DNA of 39,203 nt from Rhodospirillaceae bacterium (GTDB taxonomy: Bacteria > Pseudomonadota > Alphaproteobacteria > MPNO01 > UBA2964). The stretch covers positions 1 through 39,203 of the forward strand of contig PATI01000032.1 of the NCBI GenBank assembly GCA_002712335.1. The letters run 5' to 3'. The translations under genes and the position numbers were made by a program. The notes beneath the pieces were generated by a model. That model did not search any database. It was not told the DNA's origin and was given only the letters and a program-made list of their open reading frames with translations. Positions 7,849-15,031 of the stretch are shown here, piece after piece (position 1 is the stretch's first letter; each line of letters opens with the position of its first letter).

Positions 7849-8027
7849 GATTCTTTACTCATCTAATTGATATCCAAGTAGAACACGATTACCGACCATT
7901 TTTCTCAAAAAATAAATAGAAAGAATTGAGGATAAAAAAAGACGTCTATACAAACCGCATTCTTTAATTATACGACATTTTTTGTAAAAAAAATCCACTT
8001 GTAACATTGATTCTTAACTTTAGATGT

Positions 8028-8432
8028 TTAATCAAACATAGCAATGCAATCTATTTCAACGTTAACACCCGCTCTATGTGGAATACCACCAATGCATGTT
8101 CGTGTAACTTTTTCACCCTTCATAAATTCGGTAAACGTAATATTAAATTTTTGAAAGTCACCCACATCTCGTAAACAGACCCGCATATTGACCACGTTGG
8201 CAAAACTACCTCCGGCTTCGTTCAAAATCTCCTCGAGATTTCGTAGAGTTTGTCGGGTTTGCGCTTGAATATCATCGGATATAACTTCTTTCGTTTCCGG
8301 ATCTATTGCTACTTGTCCTGAGAGAAATAGCATATTTCCCCACCGAATTCCCTGTGCAAGTGGTGAAGGGGAGGACTTGTCCGTAAAGCCTGTAATTGGG
8401 GTTTTAGATGATTTAATGATTTTCTTTGGCAT
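8028..8432 (-). CDS. RidA family enamine/imine deaminase
   Basis: This 134-residue protein is close to canonical RidA. It has SPLAQGIRWGNMLFLSGQVAID, the central QTRQTLRNLEEILNEAGGSF helix, and the active-site end TRTCIGGIPHRAGVNVEIDCIA with the conserved Arg and Glu. RidA proteins hydrolyse reactive enamines and imines. 2-Aminomuconate deaminases of aromatic catabolism belong to the same superfamily, which matters here because the upstream neighbour is a 3-hydroxyanthranilate dioxygenase-like gene. It starts 20 bases after that gene, with AGAAGG upstream of the ATG, so they are probably co-transcribed. A housekeeping role is the alternative. Confidence 0.9.
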   Translation of the reverse strand: MPKKIIKSSKTPITGFTDKSSPSPLAQGIRWGNMLFLSGQVAIDPETKEVISDDIQAQTRQTLRNLEEILNEAGGSFANVVNMRVCLRDVGDFQKFNITFTEFMKGEKVTRTCIGGIPHRAGVNVEIDCIAMFD

Positions 8433-8452
8433 AATTTAAATACCTTCTAATA

Positions 8453-8965
8453 TCAGAGAGGATTTGGCATTATATGACCACAGGCTCGACAAGTCCGTCT
8501 CTCCAAAGAATTAAAGAAATTTGCATATGCCTTCGATACAGGATCAGATCTATAATCATTTACAATAAATTGTTCTTCATGCAAAAGCTCATCACATTCT
8601 GGGCAATACCATTGAAATCGATCTACTTCTCCATCTCTACGTTGGCGCTCTATTACTAATAAAAATGCGTCAGGGGAAAATCGAGGTGAATGCGGGATTC
8701 CTGCTGCGGTATAGATGCTGCAACCTTGTTTTAAAATAGTCACCTCCTCGCTTCCATCTGGCATTCGATAATGGAGATTCATTTCTCCTTTAATCATATA
8801 CATGACTTCGTCAACCGGATCGATATGAAACTCGCTTCGATATTCACGCCCGCGAGCGACGAAAGCAAGAGACTCTGGCTGCTGCCAAAGTACCTTAATC
8901 CTGCCTTTAGATTCTGTAAGTTCGGCCGCTATGGAATTTAGATCTCCTATCGGCATAGGCAACAT
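8453..8965 (-). CDS. 3-hydroxyanthranilate 3,4-dioxygenase-like cupin
   Basis: The 170-residue protein matches bacterial 3-hydroxyanthranilate 3,4-dioxygenase, an Fe(II) ring-cleaving cupin. By alignment to the Cupriavidus enzyme from memory, the iron ligands would be H47, E53 and H92, with R43 and E106 for substrate contact. The second iron site of the rubredoxin-like tail is also present as CPEC (121-124) and CRAC (159-162). The loop between H92 and E106 is one residue shorter than in the Cupriavidus protein, so the equivalent of its Arg99 (R95 here) is slightly displaced. The gene lies between a DUF1445 hydro-lyase and RidA. No other kynurenine-pathway gene is in the window, so a related aminophenol substrate is possible. 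Confidence 0.82.
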   Translation of the reverse strand: MLPMPIGDLNSIAAELTESKGRIKVLWQQPESLAFVARGREYRSEFHIDPVDEVMYMIKGEMNLHYRMPDGSEEVTILKQGCSIYTAAGIPHSPRFSPDAFLLVIERQRRDGEVDRFQWYCPECDELLHEEQFIVNDYRSDPVSKAYANFFNSLERRTCRACGHIMPNPL

Positions 8966-8992
8966 GAATATCTCCTTAATTAATATTAGAAA

Positions 8993-9802
8993 TTAAACCC
9001 TTGTAGATTCAGAAGTGATGTCAGCTACAAACATATGGCCTGGTGCATGGGTAATTGCTAAAGACGGCCTAGCACTCGCTAGTGCATTTTGCGGCGTAAC
9101 ACCGCAAGCCCAGAAAACTGGAACTTGTTCTTCTTTCATTGTTACAGGTTCACCAAAATCTGGTCGATCTAAGTCTTTTATTCCAAGAAAGCCGGGATCA
9201 CCTATATGTAACGGCGCACCATGAGCCATTGGATAGTGTTGAGTAATTTCTGCTGCAAGCTGTGCGTCTTGCATTATGAAGGGTCGCATGGAAACGACCA
9301 TATTACCTTTAAATATCCCGGCTGACTTACAAGGAACAGTTGTTCTGTACATGGGTACAAACCCAGTCTCATTGATATGCGGAAGCAACAAGCCATTACT
9401 CAGCAATGCTTCTTCAGCTATGAACGAACATCCCAATAAGAATGTAACCAAATTATCTTCCCAAATATCCAATACATCCAGTTGCTGGTTTGCTAATTCG
9501 CCATTACGAAAGACGCTATAGCGCGGTAAATCAGTTCTAATATCTGCGTTAGGAGCAATAACTTTTATATGGAAATCACCCGCTGATAATATCTCTAAAA
9601 TAGGGCATGGCTTAGGATTTAATTTACAGAAGGTCTCAAAATCCTTCGCATAGGGTTCAGGTAGAATAACTACGTTAGCCTGTACAGCTCCCGGAGCGTG
9701 ACCAGAGGTTGGTCCCGAAAATGTTCCATTTCGACATCTGGATCGAATTGTGTTAGGCGAAAGGGGTTCAAATTTTATCATGGTTCTATGGCCATACTCC
9801 AA
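8993..9802 (-). CDS. DUF1445 family putative hydro-lyase / D-glutamate cyclase-like
   Basis: The protein matches the DUF1445 (YcsI/D-glutamate cyclase-like) family: GPTSGHAPGAVQANVVILP, FCKLNPKPCPILEI, TFLLGCSFIAEEALL, the Met-rich VVSMRPF region and the C-terminal FWACGVTPQNAL with HAPGHMFVAD. The mammalian relative converts D-glutamate to 5-oxo-D-proline; bacterial members are labelled putative hydro-lyases and few have a proven substrate. ATG at 9802 gives 269 residues. ATG at 9781 gives MIKFEPLSP, closer to the family start. GGAG lies 1 base before the first ATG, too close, and 15 bases before the second. It heads the leftward group with the dioxygenase (27-base gap) and RidA. Confidence 0.85.
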   Translation of the reverse strand: MEYGHRTMIKFEPLSPNTIRSRCRNGTFSGPTSGHAPGAVQANVVILPEPYAKDFETFCKLNPKPCPILEILSAGDFHIKVIAPNADIRTDLPRYSVFRNGELANQQLDVLDIWEDNLVTFLLGCSFIAEEALLSNGLLLPHINETGFVPMYRTTVPCKSAGIFKGNMVVSMRPFIMQDAQLAAEITQHYPMAHGAPLHIGDPGFLGIKDLDRPDFGEPVTMKEEQVPVFWACGVTPQNALASARPSLAITHAPGHMFVADITSESTRV

Positions 9803-9868
9803 ACAAATAATTTTCGGAACTATTTCTTTCGAAACTTGAATTAATGTTTAGGCTACTTTAAAAATTAG

Positions 9869-9887
9869 CTTATAAAATTTTTATAAG
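9869..9887. promoter_or_regulatory. AT-rich perfect palindrome in a divergent promoter region
   Basis: CTTATAAAATTTTTATAAG has perfect 9-base arms around a single central T. It sits in the 220-base region between the DUF1445 gene (leftward) and the amidase (rightward). It could be an operator for the catabolic group, but an AT-rich palindrome can also arise by chance. No other gene is seen in 9803-10022. Confidence 0.3.
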
Positions 9888-10022
9888 AAGGTCTTTATAG
9901 TCGATCATCTTATTTCGGTAGAGCTGTCGAAGCCATAATAACATAATAATACGGCTAAAAGGCAAAATGTAATATTGAAAATGATTGAATACCTTATTTT
10001 TTAAAGACCCTTAAAATTTTTC

Positions 10023-10709
10023 ATGAAGCTGATTAATCATCCATCTCCTAATTTCAGCGAGCGAGCTAGAGGGAGTAGTATAGATAAACTGATTATGCAT
10101 TATACCGGTATGGAAAATGCTAAACTTTCACTCGCTCACCTTTGTGATAAAAAATCAAAGGTAAGCGCGCATTACCTTTTGGATGAAAATGGTAGAATTT
10201 TTCAATTAGTTTCTGAAGAAAAGCGTGCATGGCATGCTGGTGTCAGTTATTGGGCTGGGGAAACAGATATTAACAGCCAATCCATTGGAATAGAGTTGCA
10301 AAATCGAGGACATGAATGGGGCTATAATGATTTTCCCAAGGTTCAGATCAAATCTCTTATTGAACTCGTTATGGATATACGCAAGAGACACCATATTCCT
10401 GAAAAAAATATCTTAGGCCATTCGGATATAGCACCTGAACGTAAACAGGATCCGGGCGAATTTTTCCCGTGGGAAGAGATCTCTTTTTATAATATTGGTT
10501 ATTGGCCAAAACTACCTCAAAAAAAAATAGATATAACTCATTCGAAGCAGGCAACTCAAAAGAACCTTTCTTTGATAGGCTATAATCCAGAAACGCCTTT
10601 TTCTGAAAACCTAAAAGCCTTTCAAAGACATTACCGCCCTTCAAAAGTGGATGGTATTCTTGATAATGAAACCGCACATTTAATCGATTTTATAGCTAAG
10701 GATACTTGA
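10023..10709 (+). CDS. N-acetylmuramoyl-L-alanine amidase, AmpD/AmiD-like, with C-terminal peptidoglycan-binding domain
   Basis: The 228-residue protein is an Amidase_2 enzyme, which cleaves the bond between N-acetylmuramic acid and the stem peptide. Probable zinc ligands are H26 (LIMHYTG), H133 (GHSDIAP) and D143 (KQDPG). The substrate-side strands HYLLDENGRIFQLV and WHAG are also present. Residues of about 177-226 form a peptidoglycan-binding helical domain with the typical NLKAFQRHYRP and VDGILDNET. No signal peptide is visible, so it may act in the cytoplasm on recycled muropeptides as AmpD does. It sits directly before rnpB and the dcw cluster. Confidence 0.9.
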   Translation: MKLINHPSPNFSERARGSSIDKLIMHYTGMENAKLSLAHLCDKKSKVSAHYLLDENGRIFQLVSEEKRAWHAGVSYWAGETDINSQSIGIELQNRGHEWGYNDFPKVQIKSLIELVMDIRKRHHIPEKNILGHSDIAPERKQDPGEFFPWEEISFYNIGYWPKLPQKKIDITHSKQATQKNLSLIGYNPETPFSENLKAFQRHYRPSKVDGILDNETAHLIDFIAKDT

Positions 10710-10740
10710 CCAAAAGAATTTATGTAGTCAAATTCCTACC

Positions 10741-11130
<390 letters not shown>

Positions 11131-11387
11131 ATTATAATTGGTTCTTCATTTTCGATTTGAGATATACCTGGCCTTTATTTTTTTCCGCATGGGTCAGAGA
11201 AATTCGGAAATATTATATGGTTGTCTAAATATTAACAAAATTTTATGCAATTTTTGCCTGAATAATAAAAGAATATCCTAATTAATTTGTTTACCTGATG
11301 GATGAACCCGCAAAATTGTGAGAAGATGTATGGAATTTAATGAGGTGTGATTCAATCATTTTATCGGTATTTTTACATTACTTTTCA
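11131..11387 (+). other. Non-coding stretch between rnpB and the mraZ promoter
   Basis: This AT-rich stretch holds no ORF of note, no clear Rho-independent terminator for rnpB and no recognised RNA. The only suggestive element is a run of T at about 11175-11188, without a convincing stem before it. The promoter and operator of the dcw operon begin at 11388. Confidence 0.5.
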
Positions 11388-11415
11388 TTGACATCCCATA
11401 AAATCCCATTATAAC
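11388..11415 (+). promoter_or_regulatory. Sigma70-type promoter of the dcw operon
   Basis: TTGACA at 11388-11393 is a consensus -35 box. TATAAC at 11410-11415 is a 5-of-6 match to the -10 box, with a 16-base spacer. Transcription would start near 11422 and leave a leader of about 85 bases before mraZ. The first two MraZ boxes lie in the spacer and the third overlaps the end of the -10 box. Confidence 0.72.
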
Positions 11416-11442
11416 CCATATATACCCATATTTTGCTTGGGA
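11395..11442 (-). promoter_or_regulatory. MraZ operator: four TGGGN repeats at 10-base spacing
   Basis: CCCAT occurs at 11395, 11405, 11415 and 11425, a strict 10-base period. Read on the minus strand these are four direct ATGGGN repeats, matching the TGGGN-plus-5-base spacer pattern known for MraZ in E. coli. One TTGGGA lies on the plus strand at 11437-11442. The array overlaps the promoter from the spacer to past the expected start site, a placement consistent with repression by MraZ, encoded just downstream. Confidence 0.8.
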
Positions 11443-11460
11443 ATATTACGCGGTTAATTT

Positions 11461-11480
11461 GTCTCTTCAGGGGTAGAGAC
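11461..11480 (+). promoter_or_regulatory. Small hairpin in the mraZ leader
   Basis: GTCTCT (11461-11466) pairs with AGAGAC (11475-11480) around an 8-base loop that contains AGGGG. The loop resembles a ribosome binding site 10 bases before a GTG (11484) that opens an 8-codon frame overlapping the mraZ start. The stem is short, and its function is unproven. Confidence 0.3.
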
Positions 11481-11506
11481 GCCGTGAATTTAGATCGGGG
11501 GTTTGA

Positions 11507-11977
11507 GTGACGTCTTTCCTATCCACTTTTGTGAATAAGGTTGACCGAAAGGGTCGAGTTTCTGTCCCAGCCCAATTTCGTGCCGCATTGTCAGATGCAC
11601 CCTACCAAGGAGTGATTGCATACCCTTCTCTCAGGGACCCAGCAATAGATGTCTTTGGTCGCGGTATGCTCGAAGAACTAAATGAGCGCCGACTAGACAA
11701 AACCATGTCTGATGGAGAATTTGAACGGGCCTTGCTAGGAACCGATAACATTATTGATACAGTCATGGCTATGGCATACGAACTACCCTTTGACGGAGAA
11801 GGAAGAATTTTATTGCCTGATACCTTAGCTAAGGAGGCAGGAATATCTGATCGAGCTACTTTTGTCGGTCGTGGAACACGATTCCAAATTTGGGCACCCG
11901 ATAACTTCAATACCAATCATCAGAATGCGATCACAGCTCTCCGTGCAAAACTACATAACCAAGGAATTGAGTCCTGA
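11507..11977 (+). CDS. mraZ: Transcriptional regulator MraZ
   Basis: MraZ is a ring-forming DNA-binding protein with two SpoVT-AbrB-like domains that represses its own dcw operon. The 156-residue length is typical. The first domain carries the family signature STFVNKVDRKGRVSVPAQFR (residues 5-24), and the second has ELPFDGEGRILLPDTLAKEAG. The start is GTG at 11507, preceded by GGGGG with 5 bases between. Its stop overlaps the rsmH start by one base (TGATG). The TGGGN array over the promoter is its expected binding site. Confidence 0.95.
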   Translation: MTSFLSTFVNKVDRKGRVSVPAQFRAALSDAPYQGVIAYPSLRDPAIDVFGRGMLEELNERRLDKTMSDGEFERALLGTDNIIDTVMAMAYELPFDGEGRILLPDTLAKEAGISDRATFVGRGTRFQIWAPDNFNTNHQNAITALRAKLHNQGIES

Positions 11978-12960
11978 TGGCTGGCGGTCACCGACCTGTC
12001 CTTCTAAAAGCGGTAATGGCCGCTCTCCAACCAAATCCCAATGCTATCTATATCGACGCTACATTCGGCGGGGGTGGATATAGCAGCGCAATTCTAGAAG
12101 CGACGAATTGTAATGTTTGGGGCATAGATCGAGATCCACAAGCATGTGTTCGCGGGAAAACACTCTCAGAAAAATATGCTGGAAGATTGAAAGTCATCGA
12201 AGGAAAATTTGGATGCATGCAACGCTTGCTTGCAAAACATGAAGTAAAAAGTGTCGATGGCATTATGTTTGACCTCGGCATTTCATCTTTCCAGATAGAC
12301 GACCCCAAGAGGGGGTTTTCATTTCAACACGATGGTCCCCTTGATATGAGAATGTCTATAGATGGTCCAACTGCGGAAGATATTGTTAATGAAACTGCAC
12401 CAAAACAGCTATCCCAAATCATCTTTGAATATGGTGAAGAGCGGCGATCCCGTCATATTACTCGTGCGATTGTCGCGGCTCGTTCTAAAGTACGAATCAA
12501 ACGGACGCTGGAGCTCGCTAAGATTGTAAGAGGGTGTTTTCCACCAGTTAAATCGAGTTTTAAAACCATTGATCCAGCGACACGCACTTTTCAAGCGTTA
12601 AGAATATTTTTAAACGATGAGCTTGGTGAACTTCAGCGTGGTTTGAGCGCAGCAGAAACGATGCTCTCCGCGGGTGGCAAACTAGCCGTCGTAAGCTTTC
12701 ATTCACTTGAGGATCGAATTGTTAAGAGATTTTTGCGAAAACGTTCTATCTATAACACTCGAGGGTCGCGTCACGCTCCAGAGAACGAGAAAAAATCAAG
12801 TCCTCCCACTTTTATTGAGCTGAACAGAAAACTTATTCGTCCTGACAACACCGAAACTAAATCCAATCCCCGGTCCCGTTCCGCACGACTTCGAACAGCC
12901 GAGCGCACAGAGGTTCCCTCACCTGAGGTGGAATTTAATAATCACGGGATAGAAACATGA
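11977..12960 (+). CDS. rsmH: 16S rRNA (cytosine1402-N4)-methyltransferase RsmH (MraW)
   Basis: RsmH methylates N4 of C1402 in the decoding centre of 16S rRNA with SAM. The 327-residue protein begins with GGHRPVLLKAVM and has the SAM-binding motif IDATFGGGGYSSAIL at about residues 26-40. FDLGISSFQID follows near residue 100, then FSFQHDGPLDMRM. VVSFHSLEDRIVKRF is near residue 240. All are family signatures. It is the second gene of the dcw operon in most bacteria, including here, and overlaps ftsL by ATGA. Confidence 0.96.
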   Translation: MAGGHRPVLLKAVMAALQPNPNAIYIDATFGGGGYSSAILEATNCNVWGIDRDPQACVRGKTLSEKYAGRLKVIEGKFGCMQRLLAKHEVKSVDGIMFDLGISSFQIDDPKRGFSFQHDGPLDMRMSIDGPTAEDIVNETAPKQLSQIIFEYGEERRSRHITRAIVAARSKVRIKRTLELAKIVRGCFPPVKSSFKTIDPATRTFQALRIFLNDELGELQRGLSAAETMLSAGGKLAVVSFHSLEDRIVKRFLRKRSIYNTRGSRHAPENEKKSSPPTFIELNRKLIRPDNTETKSNPRSRSARLRTAERTEVPSPEVEFNNHGIET

Positions 12961-13313
12961 TTCAGCGCTCAACAACATTTTGGATGCTTCTTGCTATAAG
13001 TGCCGGCATTGGACTTTTCCTTCTTAAGTACGAAGTTAAATCAATGGAGGGTAAACTAGTTACAGTTCATAGTAAGACGCTAAGTAATTTGGAAGAAACG
13101 CATGTTCTAAAAGCCGAATGGAGTTACCTAAATCAGCCTTCACGGCTAGAAAATCTTGGGCGGCGCTTACTCGACCTTCATCCAGCACGGGCTGTCCAGA
13201 GCACTTCCATAGAAAACATTCCATTACGCCCAGTAACCCAAACGAAAGTTATCGATCCCCCGGCGGCCGATCAGGTCCCCCCCCATTTCGCCAAAATTAG
13301 GCGTAAACAATGA
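12957..13313 (+). CDS. ftsL: Cell division protein FtsL
   Basis: This 118-residue bitopic membrane protein has a short cytoplasmic tail, one transmembrane helix at about residues 8-22 (FWMLLAISAGIGLFLL), then a leucine-zipper-like periplasmic segment (LVTVHSKTLSNLEETHVLKAEW) and the conserved YLNQPSRLENLGRRLL. FtsL joins FtsB and FtsQ in the complex that activates FtsW and FtsI at the septum. Sequence conservation is low across the family, so the call rests on topology, the LNQPSRLE region and its place between rsmH and ftsI. It overlaps both neighbours by ATGA. The C-terminal 30 residues are Pro-rich and poorly conserved. Confidence 0.9.
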   Translation: MIQRSTTFWMLLAISAGIGLFLLKYEVKSMEGKLVTVHSKTLSNLEETHVLKAEWSYLNQPSRLENLGRRLLDLHPARAVQSTSIENIPLRPVTQTKVIDPPAADQVPPHFAKIRRKQ

Positions 13314-15031
13314 TCGGCCGCCAACCCCTTTTTCCAAGGAAAAGGAGGCGCGAGCCTCCAGTGCCACCGAACGTCGAAACTGGCCGAAGCCGTCTGCTTA
13401 TTACCGCTGCAATATTCTCTGTAGCATTTATAGCCGTAACCGGTCGTTTGATTGGCATGACAATGTTCGTAGAGAAAAACCAATCCCAGTACTCTCGATC
13501 TTTTAAACAGGTTGTGCTTGAGACCAGCCGTGCGGATATTGTTGATCGATACGGAAACCTTTTAGCTACCAATCTGCGGACTGCATCACTTTATGCCGAC
13601 CCACGCCTTATAGTAGATGCAAGGGATGCTGCTAATAAACTAGCCAGGGTGCTTCCTAATCTAGACCAGCGTTCTGTATACCAAAAACTAACCCAAAAAC
13701 GATCTTTTACATGGATTCAACGACATTTAACCCCCAGACAAAAATTTGAAGTAAACAAATTAGGAATACCAGGGCTAGATTTTCGTGAAGAAAAACGCAG
13801 GGTTTATCCTGATGCAACTCTAGCATCTCACGTTCTTGGTCATACAAATACAGATAATAAGGGCCTCGCCGGTATTGAAAGGTATATGGAAGCCAGTCTC
13901 CATAAGCATAAAAAACCCCTCCAACTATCGATAGACATAAGACTCCAACATATTTTACGCAGCGAGCTTTTCTCTGCAATGCGTAAGTTTAGAGGAATTG
14001 GTGCCGCGGGAATAATTATGAATATCAGAAATGGTGAGGTTTTAGGAAGCGTTTCATTACCTGATTTTGATCCGAATTTACCGAACAATATTGAAGCCGC
14101 ATCATTATTTAATCGGGCGACCCTTGGGGTATACGAAATGGGGTCCACATTTAAAATCTTTACTACCGCCATGGCTTTAGATACGGGTAAAATCTCTATA
14201 AAAAAACAGTATGATGCAACAAACCCTATACGAATTTCACGCTTCACAATTCGTGATTACCATGCCCAAAGAAGGTGGCTTTCTATCCCCGAAATATTTA
14301 TGTATTCCTCCAATATCGGCTCTGTAAAAATGGTTTTGGACGTTGGCATTGCCACACAACGGTCTTTCCTTAAAAAAATTGGAATTTTACACCCTTCGCC
14401 TGTAGAAATTTCTGAAATTGGAAAACCCCTCCTGCCTGCGCGTTGGAAGGAGATTAATGCAATGACAATTTCCTTTGGACATGGCCTCTCTATTAGTCCA
14501 ATGCAATTGGTTTCTGGCGTGGCAGCAATGGTCAATGGTGGCATATATCATCCCCCAACATTTTTAAAAAAAGAACCAAAAAATATTAATAAAGGTCGGC
14601 GTGTTATTAGTGAAAAAACATCAACGCTCATTCGACGATTGCTTCGGCTAGTTGTCACAGATGGTACCGGGCAAAGAGCCGCCGCTGAAGGGTATGTTGT
14701 TGGAGGAAAAACGGGCACCACCGAAAAAATTATTGGGCAAAAATATAATAACAAAAAAATACATATATCCTCTTTCATAGGGGCATTTCCAATGAATGAG
14801 CCCCAATACGTTGTCTTCGGGATGATAGAGGAACCCAACGTTGAAAAGAAAAAAAACGTTCGTGCAACCGGTGGCCGTGTAGCGGCGCCTGTTGTTGGAA
14901 AAGTAATAAAACGGATTGCGCCGTTACTTGGGATTATCGCTGTAGATGAACACGAGACAACACTAGAACGTCAATTAACTATTGATTTAACCGTACAAAA
15001 AAAAGGAAAGCGCCACCTTGCTTCTTTCTGA
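13310..15031 (+). CDS. ftsI: Septal peptidoglycan transpeptidase FtsI (PBP3)
   Basis: FtsI cross-links septal peptidoglycan and is a class B penicillin-binding protein partnered with FtsW. The 573-residue protein has an N-terminal transmembrane helix (about residues 26-48) and the PBP dimerisation region. The three active-site motifs of the transpeptidase domain are present: S279-TFK282, S333-S334-N335 and K467-T468-G469. A basic, Pro-rich cytoplasmic start precedes the helix. It overlaps ftsL by ATGA, and the murE start lies 14 bases inside its 3' end. Confidence 0.96.
   Translation: MIGRQPLFPRKRRREPPVPPNVETGRSRLLITAAIFSVAFIAVTGRLIGMTMFVEKNQSQYSRSFKQVVLETSRADIVDRYGNLLATNLRTASLYADPRLIVDARDAANKLARVLPNLDQRSVYQKLTQKRSFTWIQRHLTPRQKFEVNKLGIPGLDFREEKRRVYPDATLASHVLGHTNTDNKGLAGIERYMEASLHKHKKPLQLSIDIRLQHILRSELFSAMRKFRGIGAAGIIMNIRNGEVLGSVSLPDFDPNLPNNIEAASLFNRATLGVYEMGSTFKIFTTAMALDTGKISIKKQYDATNPIRISRFTIRDYHAQRRWLSIPEIFMYSSNIGSVKMVLDVGIATQRSFLKKIGILHPSPVEISEIGKPLLPARWKEINAMTISFGHGLSISPMQLVSGVAAMVNGGIYHPPTFLKKEPKNINKGRRVISEKTSTLIRRLLRLVVTDGTGQRAAAEGYVVGGKTGTTEKIIGQKYNNKKIHISSFIGAFPMNEPQYVVFGMIEEPNVEKKKNVRATGGRVAAPVVGKVIKRIAPLLGIIAVDEHETTLERQLTIDLTVQKKGKRHLASF

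Noticed and set aside
13297..14838. Several minus-strand frames opposite ftsI
   Set aside because: ftsI has all three active-site motifs in place; the antisense frames have no family features.
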